DNA of 64,000 nt from an uncultured bacterium (lineage in GTDB: Bacteria > Bacillota > Clostridia > Lachnospirales > Lachnospiraceae). The position numbers and the translations under genes were made by a program. Below are positions 50,845 to 60,557 of this stretch, in pieces (the stretch's first letter is position 1; every line of letters begins with the position of its first letter). Below the pieces are notes generated by a model that was given only the letters and a program-made list of their open reading frames with translations, was not told the DNA's origin and did no database searches. The stretch is from assembly GCA_947381965.1 (NCBI GenBank), contig CANCXX010000013.1, positions 1 through 64,000 on the forward strand. The letters run 5' to 3'.

Positions 50845-52674
50845 ATGGAACAAAAGGAAAAGAAAACGAAGGGGAGAATTCGTATCATACTGGGAAATAT
50901 CCGGTTTGAATTTTTCTGCCTTAAGGAAAACGAGGGATGGGGAGCAGTAATCGTATGTCTGGCTGAAATGGTGCTGGGAGCAGTTCTGCCTTTTATGGCA
51001 ATGGCCCTTCCAAGCGTTGTGGTGGCCTTACTGACAGCAGGAATCGGCATAGAAAATATATGTAAAATCGTCTGTTATGCAGGATTGCTGCAGGCACTGA
51101 ATATTTTGTATCATGGTTATCTGTCAGGGGGGAGAGAGCAGCATTTATTTTTGATGCGGCTTGGAATGGGAAAGGCGTTTTATGGTAAATGCCTAGATGT
51201 GGATGTGCAATTTCTGGAAAGCGCTGCCGGGCAGGAAAAAATCCAAAATGCCTGTACTGCGCTTATGTCAGGAAACGAGCAGGGCGTTGAAAAGTATCTG
51301 GTGGATGTGCTTGACATAGGCAGGAACCTGCTGGGGCTGTTTATTTATTCTTTAATTATTTTTGGCATTGCTCCTTATTTCCTTCCACTTCTGGTTTTAC
51401 AGACAGTGCTGGTGGCTTTCCTGCATGGAAAAGCGGGAGAAAAGGAAGCACAGCTTGAAAAGGAAAACCAGGGAAACTGGCGTGGCGCTTTTTATATGAA
51501 AAAGGAATCGATTCTGGCGGAAAATGGGAAAGATATCCGGTTATACCGGATGGGAAAATGGTTTACCAGCTTTTTTTATCAGGTAATTGATAATATTGCG
51601 GCAGTATGTGACAAAGAACGGACCAATGTAATGAAGGTGGAAATTGTGGAAACAATTCTGACCTTTGTACGTGACCTGCTGATTTATGGATATCTGATCT
51701 GGCAGATGGGAAAAGGAGTATTATCAGTTGCCGAGTTTTTGCTTTATACAGGAATGGCGGCGGGGTTTGGCACATGGATGAACGGGTTATTTAACGCCTT
51801 TGTGTCCTTTTTACAAAATAATGTACATGTGAACGCCTACCGGGACTTTTTAGGTACAAAGTCTTTGGATGCCGGAAGAAAAGAAAAACCGCTGCATCCC
51901 CGGATGGCGCATGAAATCCGGCTGGAGCATGTAAGCTTCCGTTATGAGGGGATGGAAGAGGATACTCTTAGCGATATCAGTCTGACAATCCGGGCCGGAG
52001 AGCGTCTGGCGCTGGTTGGAAGAAACGGAGCAGGAAAAACAACGCTTGTGAAGCTTCTGTGCGGTTTGTACTATCCAACCGGTGGAAGGATTCTTATGGA
52101 CGGACAGGATATTTCAAAAATAGCACCAGAGGAATATTTTAAAGAGTTTGCAGTAGTGTTTCAGGATATTTTTTCTTTTTCTTTTTCAGTGGCGGATAAT
52201 GTTTCCTGTAAAGAACCGGAACATACAGATGATAAACGTTTAAAAGACAGTTTGTCAAAAGCCGGACTTTGGGAAAAGATAAGTACCCTTCCCAAAGGGG
52301 TTAACACAATGATAAATAAAGATATGGATGGGGAAGGAATTTCTTTTTCAGGAGGTGAGCAGCAGAAGCTGATGCTTGCCCGTGCGTTATACTGCGATGC
52401 GCCTTTTGTAATACTGGATGAACCTACAGCGGCATTGGACCCAATTGCAGAGGGAGAAATGTATGAAAAGTATGAGAGTATGCTGCAGAATAAAACGGGA
52501 GTTTTTATTTCTCACAGGTTAAGCTCCACCCGTTTTTGTGATCGGATTCTTTTTTTGGAAAAGGGGCATATTGCGGAGGAAGGAAGTCACGAGGAATTAA
52601 TGAAAAAACAGGGGGCATATGCCGAAATGTTTTCTCTGCAGGCAAAGTATTATCAGGAAGAGATGAAAGACTGA
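50845..52674 (+). CDS. ABC exporter half-transporter, subunit 1
   Basis: This 609-residue protein fuses a transmembrane domain (about 1-345, six helices) with a nucleotide-binding domain: Walker A VGRNGAGKTT, Q-loop VVFQDIFSFSFSVADN, signature FSGGEQQKLMLARAL, Walker B FVILDEPTAALDP and switch H in FISHRLSS. The start at 50845 is chosen for the ribosome binding site; the frame also opens at 50827. It pairs with the next gene as a probable heterodimer. Proximity to a LytTR/GHKL system suggests export of a peptide or drug under its control. Confidence 0.9.
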   Translation: MEQKEKKTKGRIRIILGNIRFEFFCLKENEGWGAVIVCLAEMVLGAVLPFMAMALPSVVVALLTAGIGIENICKIVCYAGLLQALNILYHGYLSGGREQHLFLMRLGMGKAFYGKCLDVDVQFLESAAGQEKIQNACTALMSGNEQGVEKYLVDVLDIGRNLLGLFIYSLIIFGIAPYFLPLLVLQTVLVAFLHGKAGEKEAQLEKENQGNWRGAFYMKKESILAENGKDIRLYRMGKWFTSFFYQVIDNIAAVCDKERTNVMKVEIVETILTFVRDLLIYGYLIWQMGKGVLSVAEFLLYTGMAAGFGTWMNGLFNAFVSFLQNNVHVNAYRDFLGTKSLDAGRKEKPLHPRMAHEIRLEHVSFRYEGMEEDTLSDISLTIRAGERLALVGRNGAGKTTLVKLLCGLYYPTGGRILMDGQDISKIAPEEYFKEFAVVFQDIFSFSFSVADNVSCKEPEHTDDKRLKDSLSKAGLWEKISTLPKGVNTMINKDMDGEGISFSGGEQQKLMLARALYCDAPFVILDEPTAALDPIAEGEMYEKYESMLQNKTGVFISHRLSSTRFCDRILFLEKGHIAEEGSHEELMKKQGAYAEMFSLQAKYYQEEMKD

Positions 52675-52680
52675 AAGGAT

Positions 52681-54534
52681 ATGGTTAATAATATGGAAAA
52701 AAAAGATTTTGTTTTGATACACAAAACCGGATTCCGGCTTCTTAAGATGGTGCACAAAGAGGATTCTTCAATTATACCGATTCAGCTTTTGGGAATTGTG
52801 CTGTCTGTATGCCAGGTTTATGTGGGGTTGTTTCTGACGGCGGATTTTATTGACGCATTAATTGGAGGAGAGTATGAAAACGCGTGGAAGTACGCCCTTG
52901 CGCTTCTTTTAACAGAGTTGTTTTTTGGTCTGGTGGTAAGTATTCTCAGGAGAAAATTCCGGGGGATGGAGACAAGAATGTGGCTTTTATTTTATGTATG
53001 GATACGGAAAAAAGCTTTTGCCCTGGACTATGACAGACTGGAAAACCCGGAGGTTTCCCAGAAAATACTTTTTCTTGAACGTACATCGGAGATGTATGGG
53101 GGACTTGGCATGGTAATTTATTATTACCGCCAGATAGTGTGTGCTGTTTTGCAGATGGCGGCATCAGTTGCCATGGTATTTTATCTTTGCATGGCAAAAC
53201 CTGAAAAAGGGAGTGCGTTTTGGCAGACAGCGGCAGGCCCTGTATGTTCTTTTCTCCTTTTAGGCAGCGTTCTTTTTGGAATTATAATAGTATCCTTATG
53301 GCTTTCGGAGCGCTTTGCCAAAAAACGAATGGAAATGTTCAATAAACATACAGGTGTGGAAGAAAAATTATCTTATCTGTCCAACAGTATTTTTATGAAT
53401 TACCAGGCGGGAAAAGTTATACGTATTTTTGGTATGGAATCTATGCTGATGAAAAACGCTTCTTCTGAATTAAGGAAAAGCCGGGATTATTTTAAAGAAA
53501 GCACAGATGTGAACTGTCAGGAAGGCTTTGGAAGCGCCTTGATAAGCAGTTTATTTACCTGGTTTACTTATCTGTTTGTAATACTTAAAACGGCAGTGGG
53601 GGCAATTACACTGGGGGCATTTACAAAGTATGCCGGCGCCCTGGCAAAGTTTGCTTCTTCCTGTGCGGATCTGATAGAAGCCCAGATGCAGCTGCGGCAG
53701 ATTACTACCTATATGACGGAATTCCTTGCATTTCTGGACTTGGAAAGCAGGCATGTTACTGGAACCATTCCGGTGGAAAAGAGACAGGATGGGGAGTATG
53801 TGCTTGCCTTTGAAGATGTAAGCTTTTGCTATCCGGGAAGCAGCCAGCTGGTATTAAAACATGTAAACTGCAGGCTGAATCTGAAAAAGAAAATGGCTGT
53901 GGTAGGGAAAAACGGGGCAGGCAAAACAACGTTTATCAAGCTTCTTTGCAGACTTTATGAACCTACGGAAGGAAAGATTACATTAAATGGTGTGGATATC
54001 AGAAAATATGATGAAGAAGAGTACAGAGATTTGTTTGGTGTGGTTTTTCAGGATTTTAAGCTGTTTTCATTCACGGTGGGAGAAAATATTGCTGCTGGTT
54101 ATGAACGGGTGGAGGAAAATATCTGGAAGGCCCTGGAAAAGGCAGGAGTGGAGGATGTGGTAAAACAGCTTCCCTGCAAGGTGGATACAAAGATTTTAAA
54201 AGGACGGGGCGGTGTAGATTTAAGCGGCGGCGAAATCCAGAAACTGGCGCTGGCCAGGGCTTTATACAAGGATGCGCCGGTGGTAATACTGGATGAGCCC
54301 ACAGCAGCCCTTGACCCTGTCAGCGAAGCGGCAATTTATGAAAGCTTTGATGAGATGGTGAAAGAAAAAACCAGCATCTATATTTCACACCGGATGAGCA
54401 GCTGTCGGTTCTGTGATGATATAATTGTTTTTGATGAAGGGAAGATTGCAGAGAGAGGAAGCCATGATGAGCTGTTAAGCCAAAACGGACTGTACACAGC
54501 GCTTTGGGGGGCGCAGGCGAAGTATTACGTTTAG
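52681..54534 (+). CDS. ABC exporter half-transporter, subunit 2
   Basis: This 617-residue TMD-NBD fusion begins six bases after the first exporter gene. NBD motifs are Walker A VGKNGAGKTT, Q-loop VVFQDFKLFSFTVGEN, signature LSGGEIQKLALARAL, Walker B VVILDEPTAALDP and switch H in YISHRMSS. Both subunits keep catalytic glutamates, so neither site is obviously degenerate. It has an ATG at 52681 with GAAAGGAT; MEKKDF at 52693 is an alternative. A MITE is inserted 9 bases behind the stop. Confidence 0.9.
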   Translation: MVNNMEKKDFVLIHKTGFRLLKMVHKEDSSIIPIQLLGIVLSVCQVYVGLFLTADFIDALIGGEYENAWKYALALLLTELFFGLVVSILRRKFRGMETRMWLLFYVWIRKKAFALDYDRLENPEVSQKILFLERTSEMYGGLGMVIYYYRQIVCAVLQMAASVAMVFYLCMAKPEKGSAFWQTAAGPVCSFLLLGSVLFGIIIVSLWLSERFAKKRMEMFNKHTGVEEKLSYLSNSIFMNYQAGKVIRIFGMESMLMKNASSELRKSRDYFKESTDVNCQEGFGSALISSLFTWFTYLFVILKTAVGAITLGAFTKYAGALAKFASSCADLIEAQMQLRQITTYMTEFLAFLDLESRHVTGTIPVEKRQDGEYVLAFEDVSFCYPGSSQLVLKHVNCRLNLKKKMAVVGKNGAGKTTFIKLLCRLYEPTEGKITLNGVDIRKYDEEEYRDLFGVVFQDFKLFSFTVGENIAAGYERVEENIWKALEKAGVEDVVKQLPCKVDTKILKGRGGVDLSGGEIQKLALARALYKDAPVVILDEPTAALDPVSEAAIYESFDEMVKEKTSIYISHRMSSCRFCDDIIVFDEGKIAERGSHDELLSQNGLYTALWGAQAKYYV

Positions 54535-54543
54535 GAGCTTAAG

Positions 54544-54689
54544 GTTACTATTCACGGGTCAGGAATGTGCACTTGTTGCGCATTCCGTGAGAACATGATG
54601 CAGGAGTGAGGGGCGATTTTTGCGAAGCAAAACTTGGAATATCGCTCCGAATTGTTACTATGAGCGGCTCCCAGGCCGTGAATAGTAAC
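54544..54689 (+). mobile_element. 146-bp MITE, copy 1, with 8-bp target duplication
   Basis: Terminal inverted repeats GTTACTATTCACGG / CCGTGAATAGTAAC bound a 146-bp non-coding element. The 8-bp direct repeat AGCTTAAG flanks it (54536-54543 and 54690-54697), which shows transposition. An internal GTTACTATGAGCGG repeats the end motif. It is identical to copy 2 (inverted, 60412-60557) except for one base. No transposase is encoded. Confidence 0.9.
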
Positions 54690-54728
54690 AGCTTAAGCAG
54701 TTCCGGCAGGGTTCGATTTAAAAATTGC

Positions 54729-54757
54729 TTGTTATTTATAGAGATGTATGTTAATAT
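54729..54757 (+). promoter_or_regulatory. Promoter of the oligopeptide-type ABC operon
   Basis: TTGTTA (54729-54734), a 17-bp spacer and TAATAT (54752-54757) lie about 195 bases before the first gene, leaving a long leader. Confidence 0.6.
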
Positions 54758-54762
54758 ATATT

Positions 54763-54917
54763 CGTTGTCCGGAAGACAGCAAAGTACCTGCCTGAAGGTT
54801 TGGTACCATGCCGCATGAATGCGCTTTATAAATAATTGCAGATTTATCATAGGAATTTGGATACAGATGGCTGAAGCCGTTTGATGTGTATGAATACATA
54901 TCAAATGGCTTTTTTTC
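54763..54917 (+). promoter_or_regulatory. Structured 5' leader ending in an intrinsic terminator
   Basis: Small hairpins (TGTC-CGGAA-GACA; GTACC ... GGTAC; GCAT-GA-ATGC) are followed by a strong terminator: GCCGTTTGATGTGTAT (54876-54891) pairs with ATACATATCAAATGGC (54894-54909), then eight T. It stands 36 bases before the start codon of the first importer gene, so the leader probably works by attenuation. No known riboswitch class was recognised. Confidence 0.65.
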
Positions 54918-54952
54918 GCTTAAATTTTTTGGCAAAGCTGGGAGGAATGGAG

Positions 54953-56551
54953 ATGAAAAAGGCGCTTATACTTATTTTGTTCATGGTGATGGCAACAGGG
55001 CTGTGTGCCTGTGGCAATGTGCCGCTGAAAGAAAAGGAAGGAAAAAATTTATATACGACAGAAGCGGAGGGGATGGAAGAAAAAGAACCGGCCGCATCCG
55101 CGCTGGTTTATGGAAGCGGCGATTATACTCGTATCAATCCTGCAATGGATGAACATGGGGAAATTAATCTGTTGATTTTTGATGGTCTGACCGCCCATGA
55201 CGGCATGAATCAGGTGGTTCCGGGGCTTGCCCGGAGCTGGGAGTTTGAACCCCAGACCAATACATATACGTTTCATATGGCAGAGGGTGTAAAGTGGCAT
55301 GATGGGGAAAGGGTTACGGCAGAGGATGTGAAGTTTACGATTGAAGCCATAAAAGATCCGGCAAATGGTTCGGAAAACGCTCCTGATTTTGAGGATGTGG
55401 AGGAAATTACGGTGGTGGATGAAAATACCATTTCCTTCCGGCTGACGGCGCCTAACATTGCCTTCCTTGATTATATGACCATGGCGGTTCTTCCAAAGCA
55501 TTTGCTGGAAGGAGAGGATATGCAGACCGCCTCCTTTTTCCGGAATCCGGTGGGAACAGGACCATATCGGATAGAAAGCTGGGAAGAAGGGCAGTCTATT
55601 GCGCTTGTCAGAAATGAAGAGTATTTTAAAGGCGCTGCTAATATAGAAAAAATTATATTTAAGATTGTGCCGGATGACAATGCACGAACCTTTCAGATGC
55701 TGGCAGGAGAACTGGACCTTGCTCTTCTTCCACCCAGAGACGCCATAACCTTTGCAGATAAGGAAGGGTATACGGTTTATCAAATGGAAACGTCTGATTA
55801 CCGTGGAATTTTGTTTAATTTCAGAAATGATTTTTGGAAGAAAAATAAGGATATTATTCCGGCGGTATGTTTTGGCATTGACCGTCAGGCCATAGTGGAT
55901 TCTGTTATTTTAGGGCATGGCATAAACGCATATGGCCCTTTGCAGAGAAACATGTATAACAATGAAAGTGTGGAGCATTATGACTATAACCCTGAAAGGG
56001 CCCAGGAACTATTAATGGAGGCAGGCTGTATCCTTAATGACGATGGCTTTTATTATCGTAAGGGAGAAAAGCTGGGATTTACCATCAGCGTGGGGGCCGG
56101 GGATCAGGTACGCCTTGATATGGCCCAGGCTGTGGCACAGCAGCTTAAGGAGATTGGTCTGGATGTGAATGTGGAGATACCGGCAGTGGTTGACTGGGGA
56201 AGCCAGCAGGCATATCTGATTGGCTGGGGCAGTCCTTTTGATGCGGATGACCATACTTATAAGGTATTTGGCACTGACAAGGGGGCAAATTACAGCGGCT
56301 ATTCCAATGAGCAGGTGGATCATTATCTGACAGAAGCAAGACGTTCAGACGATATACTGGTGCGGCGGGAGGCGTATCATAAATTCCAGGAGGCCCTTGC
56401 CAAAGATCCGGCGTTTGCGTTTATCTGTTATCTTGATGCGGATTATGTTGCGGGTAAGGATGTGAAGGGAATTGCGCCGGATACTGTTATGGGGCATCAC
56501 GGAGTAGGCATTTTCTGGAACGTTACAGAGTGGACGATGGATACGGATTAA
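54953..56551 (+). CDS. Oligopeptide/nickel-type ABC transporter substrate-binding lipoprotein
   Basis: This 532-residue SBP_bac_5 family protein has the lipoprotein signal MKKALILILFMVMATGLCAC. Family motifs include LVYGSGDYTRINPAMDEHGE, VPGLARSWEF, YTFHMAEGVKWHDGERVTAEDVKF (quoted in part), NPVGTGPYRIESWEEGQSI and GVKDV-like C-terminal segments. Family ligands are peptides, nickel or heme; this one cannot be assigned. GGAGGAATGGAG precedes ATG 54953. It is first of four genes in an importer operon. Confidence 0.93.
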   Translation: MKKALILILFMVMATGLCACGNVPLKEKEGKNLYTTEAEGMEEKEPAASALVYGSGDYTRINPAMDEHGEINLLIFDGLTAHDGMNQVVPGLARSWEFEPQTNTYTFHMAEGVKWHDGERVTAEDVKFTIEAIKDPANGSENAPDFEDVEEITVVDENTISFRLTAPNIAFLDYMTMAVLPKHLLEGEDMQTASFFRNPVGTGPYRIESWEEGQSIALVRNEEYFKGAANIEKIIFKIVPDDNARTFQMLAGELDLALLPPRDAITFADKEGYTVYQMETSDYRGILFNFRNDFWKKNKDIIPAVCFGIDRQAIVDSVILGHGINAYGPLQRNMYNNESVEHYDYNPERAQELLMEAGCILNDDGFYYRKGEKLGFTISVGAGDQVRLDMAQAVAQQLKEIGLDVNVEIPAVVDWGSQQAYLIGWGSPFDADDHTYKVFGTDKGANYSGYSNEQVDHYLTEARRSDDILVRREAYHKFQEALAKDPAFAFICYLDADYVAGKDVKGIAPDTVMGHHGVGIFWNVTEWTMDTD

Positions 56552-56588
56552 AAATAGCGCTGCAAAAGGCAGCCACAGAAGGATTTAT

Positions 56589-58490
56589 ATGGAAGAATTG
56601 TTAAGCGTAAAAAACCTGTCCATAAATTTTGACACTTTTAAGGGACAGCTGCAGGCATTAAGAGATGTATCTTTTAATCTGAAAAAGGGGGAAATATTGG
56701 CGGTGGCAGGGGAATCCGGCTGTGGAAAGAGCGTGCTTTTAAAAAGTATCATGAAGCTTTTGCCTGAAAATGCAAGGGTAAACTGTGGGCAAATCCGGTT
56801 AAAGGGAGCCGACATTACCAGTTATGGTGAGAGGGAAATGCAAAAACTCCGGGGCAGACAGCTTTCCATAATTTTTCAGGAGCCTGCGACAGCTTTAAAC
56901 CCAACGCTTTCCATAGGAAAACAGATTGAAGAGGCAGTGAGGCTTCATAATCCTCACATGAAAAAAAGGGAAGCATATCAGCGGGTAATGGAATTGATGG
57001 CTCTTGTGGAAATTGACAATCCAAAACAGTGGTATGACCTTTATCCCTGCCATTTTTCCGGCGGTATGCTGCAAAGATGTGTGATAGCCATGGCGCTGTC
57101 CTGCAGCCCGGAGATTTTGCTTGCAGATGAACCTACTACAGCGCTGGATCTGACAAATCAGGCGCAGATTCTTACATTGCTTCGTTCTTTGCAGAAAAAG
57201 TATGGGATGGCCATAATTTTTGTTTCCCATGATCTGGGGGCGGTAGCAGAAATTGCAGACCGCATTGCAGTAATGTATGCAGGAAAAATCATAGAAATTG
57301 GCACCACCAAAGAGATAATACAAGATCCCAGGCACCCATATACCTGGGGGCTGCTCCGGTCTTTGCCTTCTTATGCAAAGCCGGGGGAAAAGCTGTATAC
57401 AATTCCCGGAATGCCGCCGGACCAGGCGGATTTGCCAAAGGGAGACGCTTTTGCAGGAAGGAATGAGTATGCGCTTAGGATTGACTATGAGGAAATGCCG
57501 CCAATGTTCCGGATAACAGATACCCATTATGCTGCCACCTGGCTTTTGGATCAGCGGGCGCCTGAAGTTGCTAATCCTGTTGCAGAAAACAGGGAAGCGC
57601 TGCAATTGGAAAAAAACCAAACCAGCGGACGAAAAGAGAAAGAGCGGTTTGGGGAATGGGGCTGTAAAGAAAAAGAAGAACAAAAGGAAGAAGTTCCATA
57701 TAAACAGGAAATCCTTTTGGATGTCAGACATTTGACCTGTAGATTTCACGTTGGAAAAAAGGTTGTAATTCCTGCAGTTTCGGATGTCTCTTTTCAAATT
57801 GGACGGGGAGAAATTTTTGGACTTGTGGGAGAATCCGGCTCCGGCAAATCCACAGTGGCCCGGTGTATAATGAACATCTGTCAGCCGCAGGAAGGGAAAA
57901 TTCTGTATCAGGACGTGGAAATCCAGAATAAACATATGCTGCGTGGCGGTTTTAGAAAGCTTGCGTCCCTGCGGCAGATGGTTTTTCAGGATTCAACATC
58001 CAGCTTAAACCAGCGTATGAAAATTGCGGATATTATTACAGAGCCATTGGTCGTCAGCCGGAAAAAAATACAGCCGGAAAGCCTTCGCGCAGAGGCGGAA
58101 TTTTGGATAAAACATGTAGGGCTGGAGGCGTCTTATCTGGATAAATATCCTTTCCAGCTTTCCGGGGGACAAAGGCAGAGAGTAGCCATAGCAAGAGCGC
58201 TGATTATGGAACCGGAGCTGCTTATAGCAGATGAACCGGTTTCTGCGCTGGATGCTTCCGTACAGGCACAGATCCTTAATCTGTTCAAATATTTGCAGAA
58301 AGAACATGGATTTACTTTTTTGTTTATTTCCCATGATTTGTCTGTGGTGCGGTATTTATGCGACCGGGTGGGAGTCATGTACAGGGGAAGGCTGGCAGAG
58401 ACAGCTTCCTGTGAGGAGATTTTTGAAGCACCCCAACATCCATACACCAGGAAGCTCCTTTCGGCAATTCCTGTTTTAAAACATTCCTGA
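56589..58490 (+). CDS. Oligopeptide-type ABC transporter, two fused ATPase domains (DppD-DppF fusion)
   Basis: This 633-residue protein carries two complete ABC ATPase domains. The first (about 1-325) has Walker A GESGCGKSVLL, signature FSGGMLQRCVIAMAL and Walker B ILLADEPTTALD, ending in the oligopeptide-type C-terminal extension (YAKPGEKLYTIPGMPPDQ). A charged linker (about 340-375) leads to the second (about 375-630), with GESGSGKSTVARC, LSGGQRQRVAIARAL and LLIADEPVSALD. One polypeptide thus replaces the usual OppD and OppF. The two permeases follow. Confidence 0.93.
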   Translation: MEELLSVKNLSINFDTFKGQLQALRDVSFNLKKGEILAVAGESGCGKSVLLKSIMKLLPENARVNCGQIRLKGADITSYGEREMQKLRGRQLSIIFQEPATALNPTLSIGKQIEEAVRLHNPHMKKREAYQRVMELMALVEIDNPKQWYDLYPCHFSGGMLQRCVIAMALSCSPEILLADEPTTALDLTNQAQILTLLRSLQKKYGMAIIFVSHDLGAVAEIADRIAVMYAGKIIEIGTTKEIIQDPRHPYTWGLLRSLPSYAKPGEKLYTIPGMPPDQADLPKGDAFAGRNEYALRIDYEEMPPMFRITDTHYAATWLLDQRAPEVANPVAENREALQLEKNQTSGRKEKERFGEWGCKEKEEQKEEVPYKQEILLDVRHLTCRFHVGKKVVIPAVSDVSFQIGRGEIFGLVGESGSGKSTVARCIMNICQPQEGKILYQDVEIQNKHMLRGGFRKLASLRQMVFQDSTSSLNQRMKIADIITEPLVVSRKKIQPESLRAEAEFWIKHVGLEASYLDKYPFQLSGGQRQRVAIARALIMEPELLIADEPVSALDASVQAQILNLFKYLQKEHGFTFLFISHDLSVVRYLCDRVGVMYRGRLAETASCEEIFEAPQHPYTRKLLSAIPVLKHS

Positions 58491-58518
58491 ATATAATTTC
58501 AGCGTGTAAAGGAGGAAC

Positions 58519-59526
58519 ATGAAAAGTAAAAATTTTTTTTATTATGGGAGAAAAATAATTCTGTTTCTTTTCAGCCTGTGGGCGCTTTCTCTTGTTGTAT
58601 TTTATATCGCCCATTTGATTCCGGGCGATCCGCTAGTATCTTATTATGGTGAGCGTGTGGAAAAGATGAGCGGGGAGGAACGCTTGCAGGCGGAAGAGAG
58701 ATTAGGACTGAATGCACCTGTCCATGTACAGTATATACGGTGGCTTGGCAATGCCCTGCAGGGGGACCTTGGAATTTCCTTTAAATATAAAATGGATGTC
58801 CGGCAGGTAATAAAGGGAAGGATTGGAAACACGCTGCTTCTTGGAGGTATGGGCTTTGGACTGATATTTGTATTGTCCCTGCTTCTTGGAATTTTGTGTG
58901 CACAGCAGGAAGGAAAAATGATTGACCGGATTTTATGTCAGCTGGGGACAGTGGTCAGCTGTATACCAGAGTTTTGGATGTCTCTTTGGCTGATTTATCT
59001 GTTTGCCATCTGCTTTCCCCTTTTGCCTTTAAGCGGCGCATATGACATGGGAGAGGCCGAAAATGTGTGGGGTCGTATCCGGCATTTAATATTGCCTGTG
59101 ACAGTGGTTGTGATGGGACATTTATGGTACTTTGCTTATTTGATACGCAATAAAATTCTGGAAGAAATCCGGGCGGATTATATATTGCTGGCAAAAGCAA
59201 AGGGGCTTGACAGAAGAAAGATAATGTCTGTGCACTGCCTGCCCAATGTGTTTCCCTCTTATTTAAGTATTATGGCGGTTTCGGTTTCTCATATATTGGG
59301 AGGAACCTATGTGGTTGAAATGGTGTTTTCCTATCCGGGAATTGGAACGCTTGCCTATGAAAGCGCCCGTTATCAGGATTATAATCTGCTGATGGTGCTG
59401 TGTATGTTATCCGGTGCAGTGGTTATTTTCTGTAATATAGCGGCGCAGACAGTCAGTGAGCGTATGGATCCCCGGATTCGTGCTGTGGAAGGGGATAAGG
59501 ACTTCTTTAAGGGAGGATGGCGTTGA
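58519..59526 (+). CDS. Oligopeptide-type ABC transporter permease (DppB/OppB-like)
   Basis: This 335-residue permease has six membrane helices; the N-terminal segment ALSLVVFYIAHLIPGDPL is characteristic. The EAA coupling loop is DYILLAKAKGLDRRKIM, followed by GGTYVVEMVFSYPGIGTL. AAAGGAGG stands 8 bp before ATG 58519. It overlaps the next permease gene. Confidence 0.93.
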   Translation: MKSKNFFYYGRKIILFLFSLWALSLVVFYIAHLIPGDPLVSYYGERVEKMSGEERLQAEERLGLNAPVHVQYIRWLGNALQGDLGISFKYKMDVRQVIKGRIGNTLLLGGMGFGLIFVLSLLLGILCAQQEGKMIDRILCQLGTVVSCIPEFWMSLWLIYLFAICFPLLPLSGAYDMGEAENVWGRIRHLILPVTVVVMGHLWYFAYLIRNKILEEIRADYILLAKAKGLDRRKIMSVHCLPNVFPSYLSIMAVSVSHILGGTYVVEMVFSYPGIGTLAYESARYQDYNLLMVLCMLSGAVVIFCNIAAQTVSERMDPRIRAVEGDKDFFKGGWR

Positions 59527-60443
59527 CAGATAAAAGATTTGAAATCGTTGGGATAAAACCTGTTCCGGAAAAGAAAAATGGGAAAAAAGACAGACGGAGC
59601 ATGGGAAAACCGTTATTTTCTATTGTCTTATTGACAGTGATAGTGTCAGGCTGCCTGGGCTGCAGGTTTTTTATAACAAAGGATCCCTTTTACATGGATC
59701 TGGCTAACTATAACCGAAGGCCGGACCATGAATTTTTATTTGGTACTGATACCATGGGAAGAGATATTTTTTCCATGATTTGGTATGGGGGAAGAATTTC
59801 TCTGTTTATCGGGCTTGTATCGGCAGCGTTGTCCGTCTTTATTGCTATGCTGTATGGATCGGTAAGCGGACTTGCTCCCAGGTGGCTGGATGCCTTAATG
59901 ATGCGGTTGGTGGAAATTTTAATTTGTATTCCGGAGCTTCTTTTGGTGGCGCTGCTACAGGCCATTTTTGGAAGGACAAATGTGATTCATATTTCTCTGG
60001 TTATTGGCCTTACCGGATGGATGCGTATTGCAAAAGTGGTACGGACAGAGGTAAGGCAGATAAGGAACTGCGGATATGTGACGGCATCAAGGTGCATGGG
60101 AGCCGGATTTTTTTATATTTTATGGAAACACCTGATTCCTAATTTTTTGCCGTCAATTATGTTTATGGCAGTAATGAATGTGAGAAATGGGATTATTACA
60201 GAGTCCACATTAAGCTTTATGGGAATGGGGCTGCCTCTGGAGATTATTTCCTGGGGCAGTATGCTGCAACTGGCGGAAAAGGCGGCGCCATCCGGCTGTT
60301 GGTGGATGATTGTAATTCCGGGAGCGTTTCTGGTTACGGCGCTGGTAAGTATTACAAATGTTGGAAACTTTTTAAGGAAGACTCTGAACCGTGGACAGAA
60401 TCATTTCTTATGTTACTATTCACGGCCTGAGAGCCGCTCATAG
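59523..60443 (+). CDS. Oligopeptide-type ABC transporter permease (DppC/OppC-like), C-terminus altered by a MITE
   Basis: This permease of about 306 residues has N-terminal FFITKDPFYMDLANYNRRP, the typical FGTDTMGRDIFSMIWYGGRISL segment (quoted in part) and coupling loop CGYVTASRCMGAGFFYILWKH. TTG 59523 is the preferred start: GGGAGG (59511-59516) lies 6 bp ahead and the stop of the previous gene overlaps it as TTGA. ATG 59517 abuts the Shine-Dalgarno sequence. MITE copy 2 sits in the last codons, so the final residues and stop (CYYSRPESRS) come from the MITE. Before insertion the end would have been HFLSA. Confidence 0.92.
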   Translation: MTDKRFEIVGIKPVPEKKNGKKDRRSMGKPLFSIVLLTVIVSGCLGCRFFITKDPFYMDLANYNRRPDHEFLFGTDTMGRDIFSMIWYGGRISLFIGLVSAALSVFIAMLYGSVSGLAPRWLDALMMRLVEILICIPELLLVALLQAIFGRTNVIHISLVIGLTGWMRIAKVVRTEVRQIRNCGYVTASRCMGAGFFYILWKHLIPNFLPSIMFMAVMNVRNGIITESTLSFMGMGLPLEIISWGSMLQLAEKAAPSGCWWMIVIPGAFLVTALVSITNVGNFLRKTLNRGQNHFLCYYSRPESRS

Positions 60444-60557
60444 TAACAATTCGGAGCGATATTCCAAGTTTTGCTTCGCAAAAATCGCCCCTCACTCCTG
60501 CATCATGTTCTCACGGAATGCGCAACAAGTGCACATTCCTGACCCGTGAATAGTAAC
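60412..60557 (-). mobile_element. 146-bp MITE, copy 2 (inverted), with 8-bp target duplication
   Basis: Reverse complement of the element at 54544-54689 with one substitution in 146 positions. It is flanked by its own 8-bp duplication TTTCTTAT (60404-60411 and 60558-60565), so this was a separate insertion and not a copy made by duplication of the locus. It supplies the stop codon of the DppC-like gene. Confidence 0.9.

Noticed and set aside
54745-54870. Possible T-box leader before the peptide importer (AAGGTTTGGTACC)
   Set aside because: It lacks the conserved T-box AGGGTGG-ACCGCG antiterminator sequence and a recognisable specifier loop.
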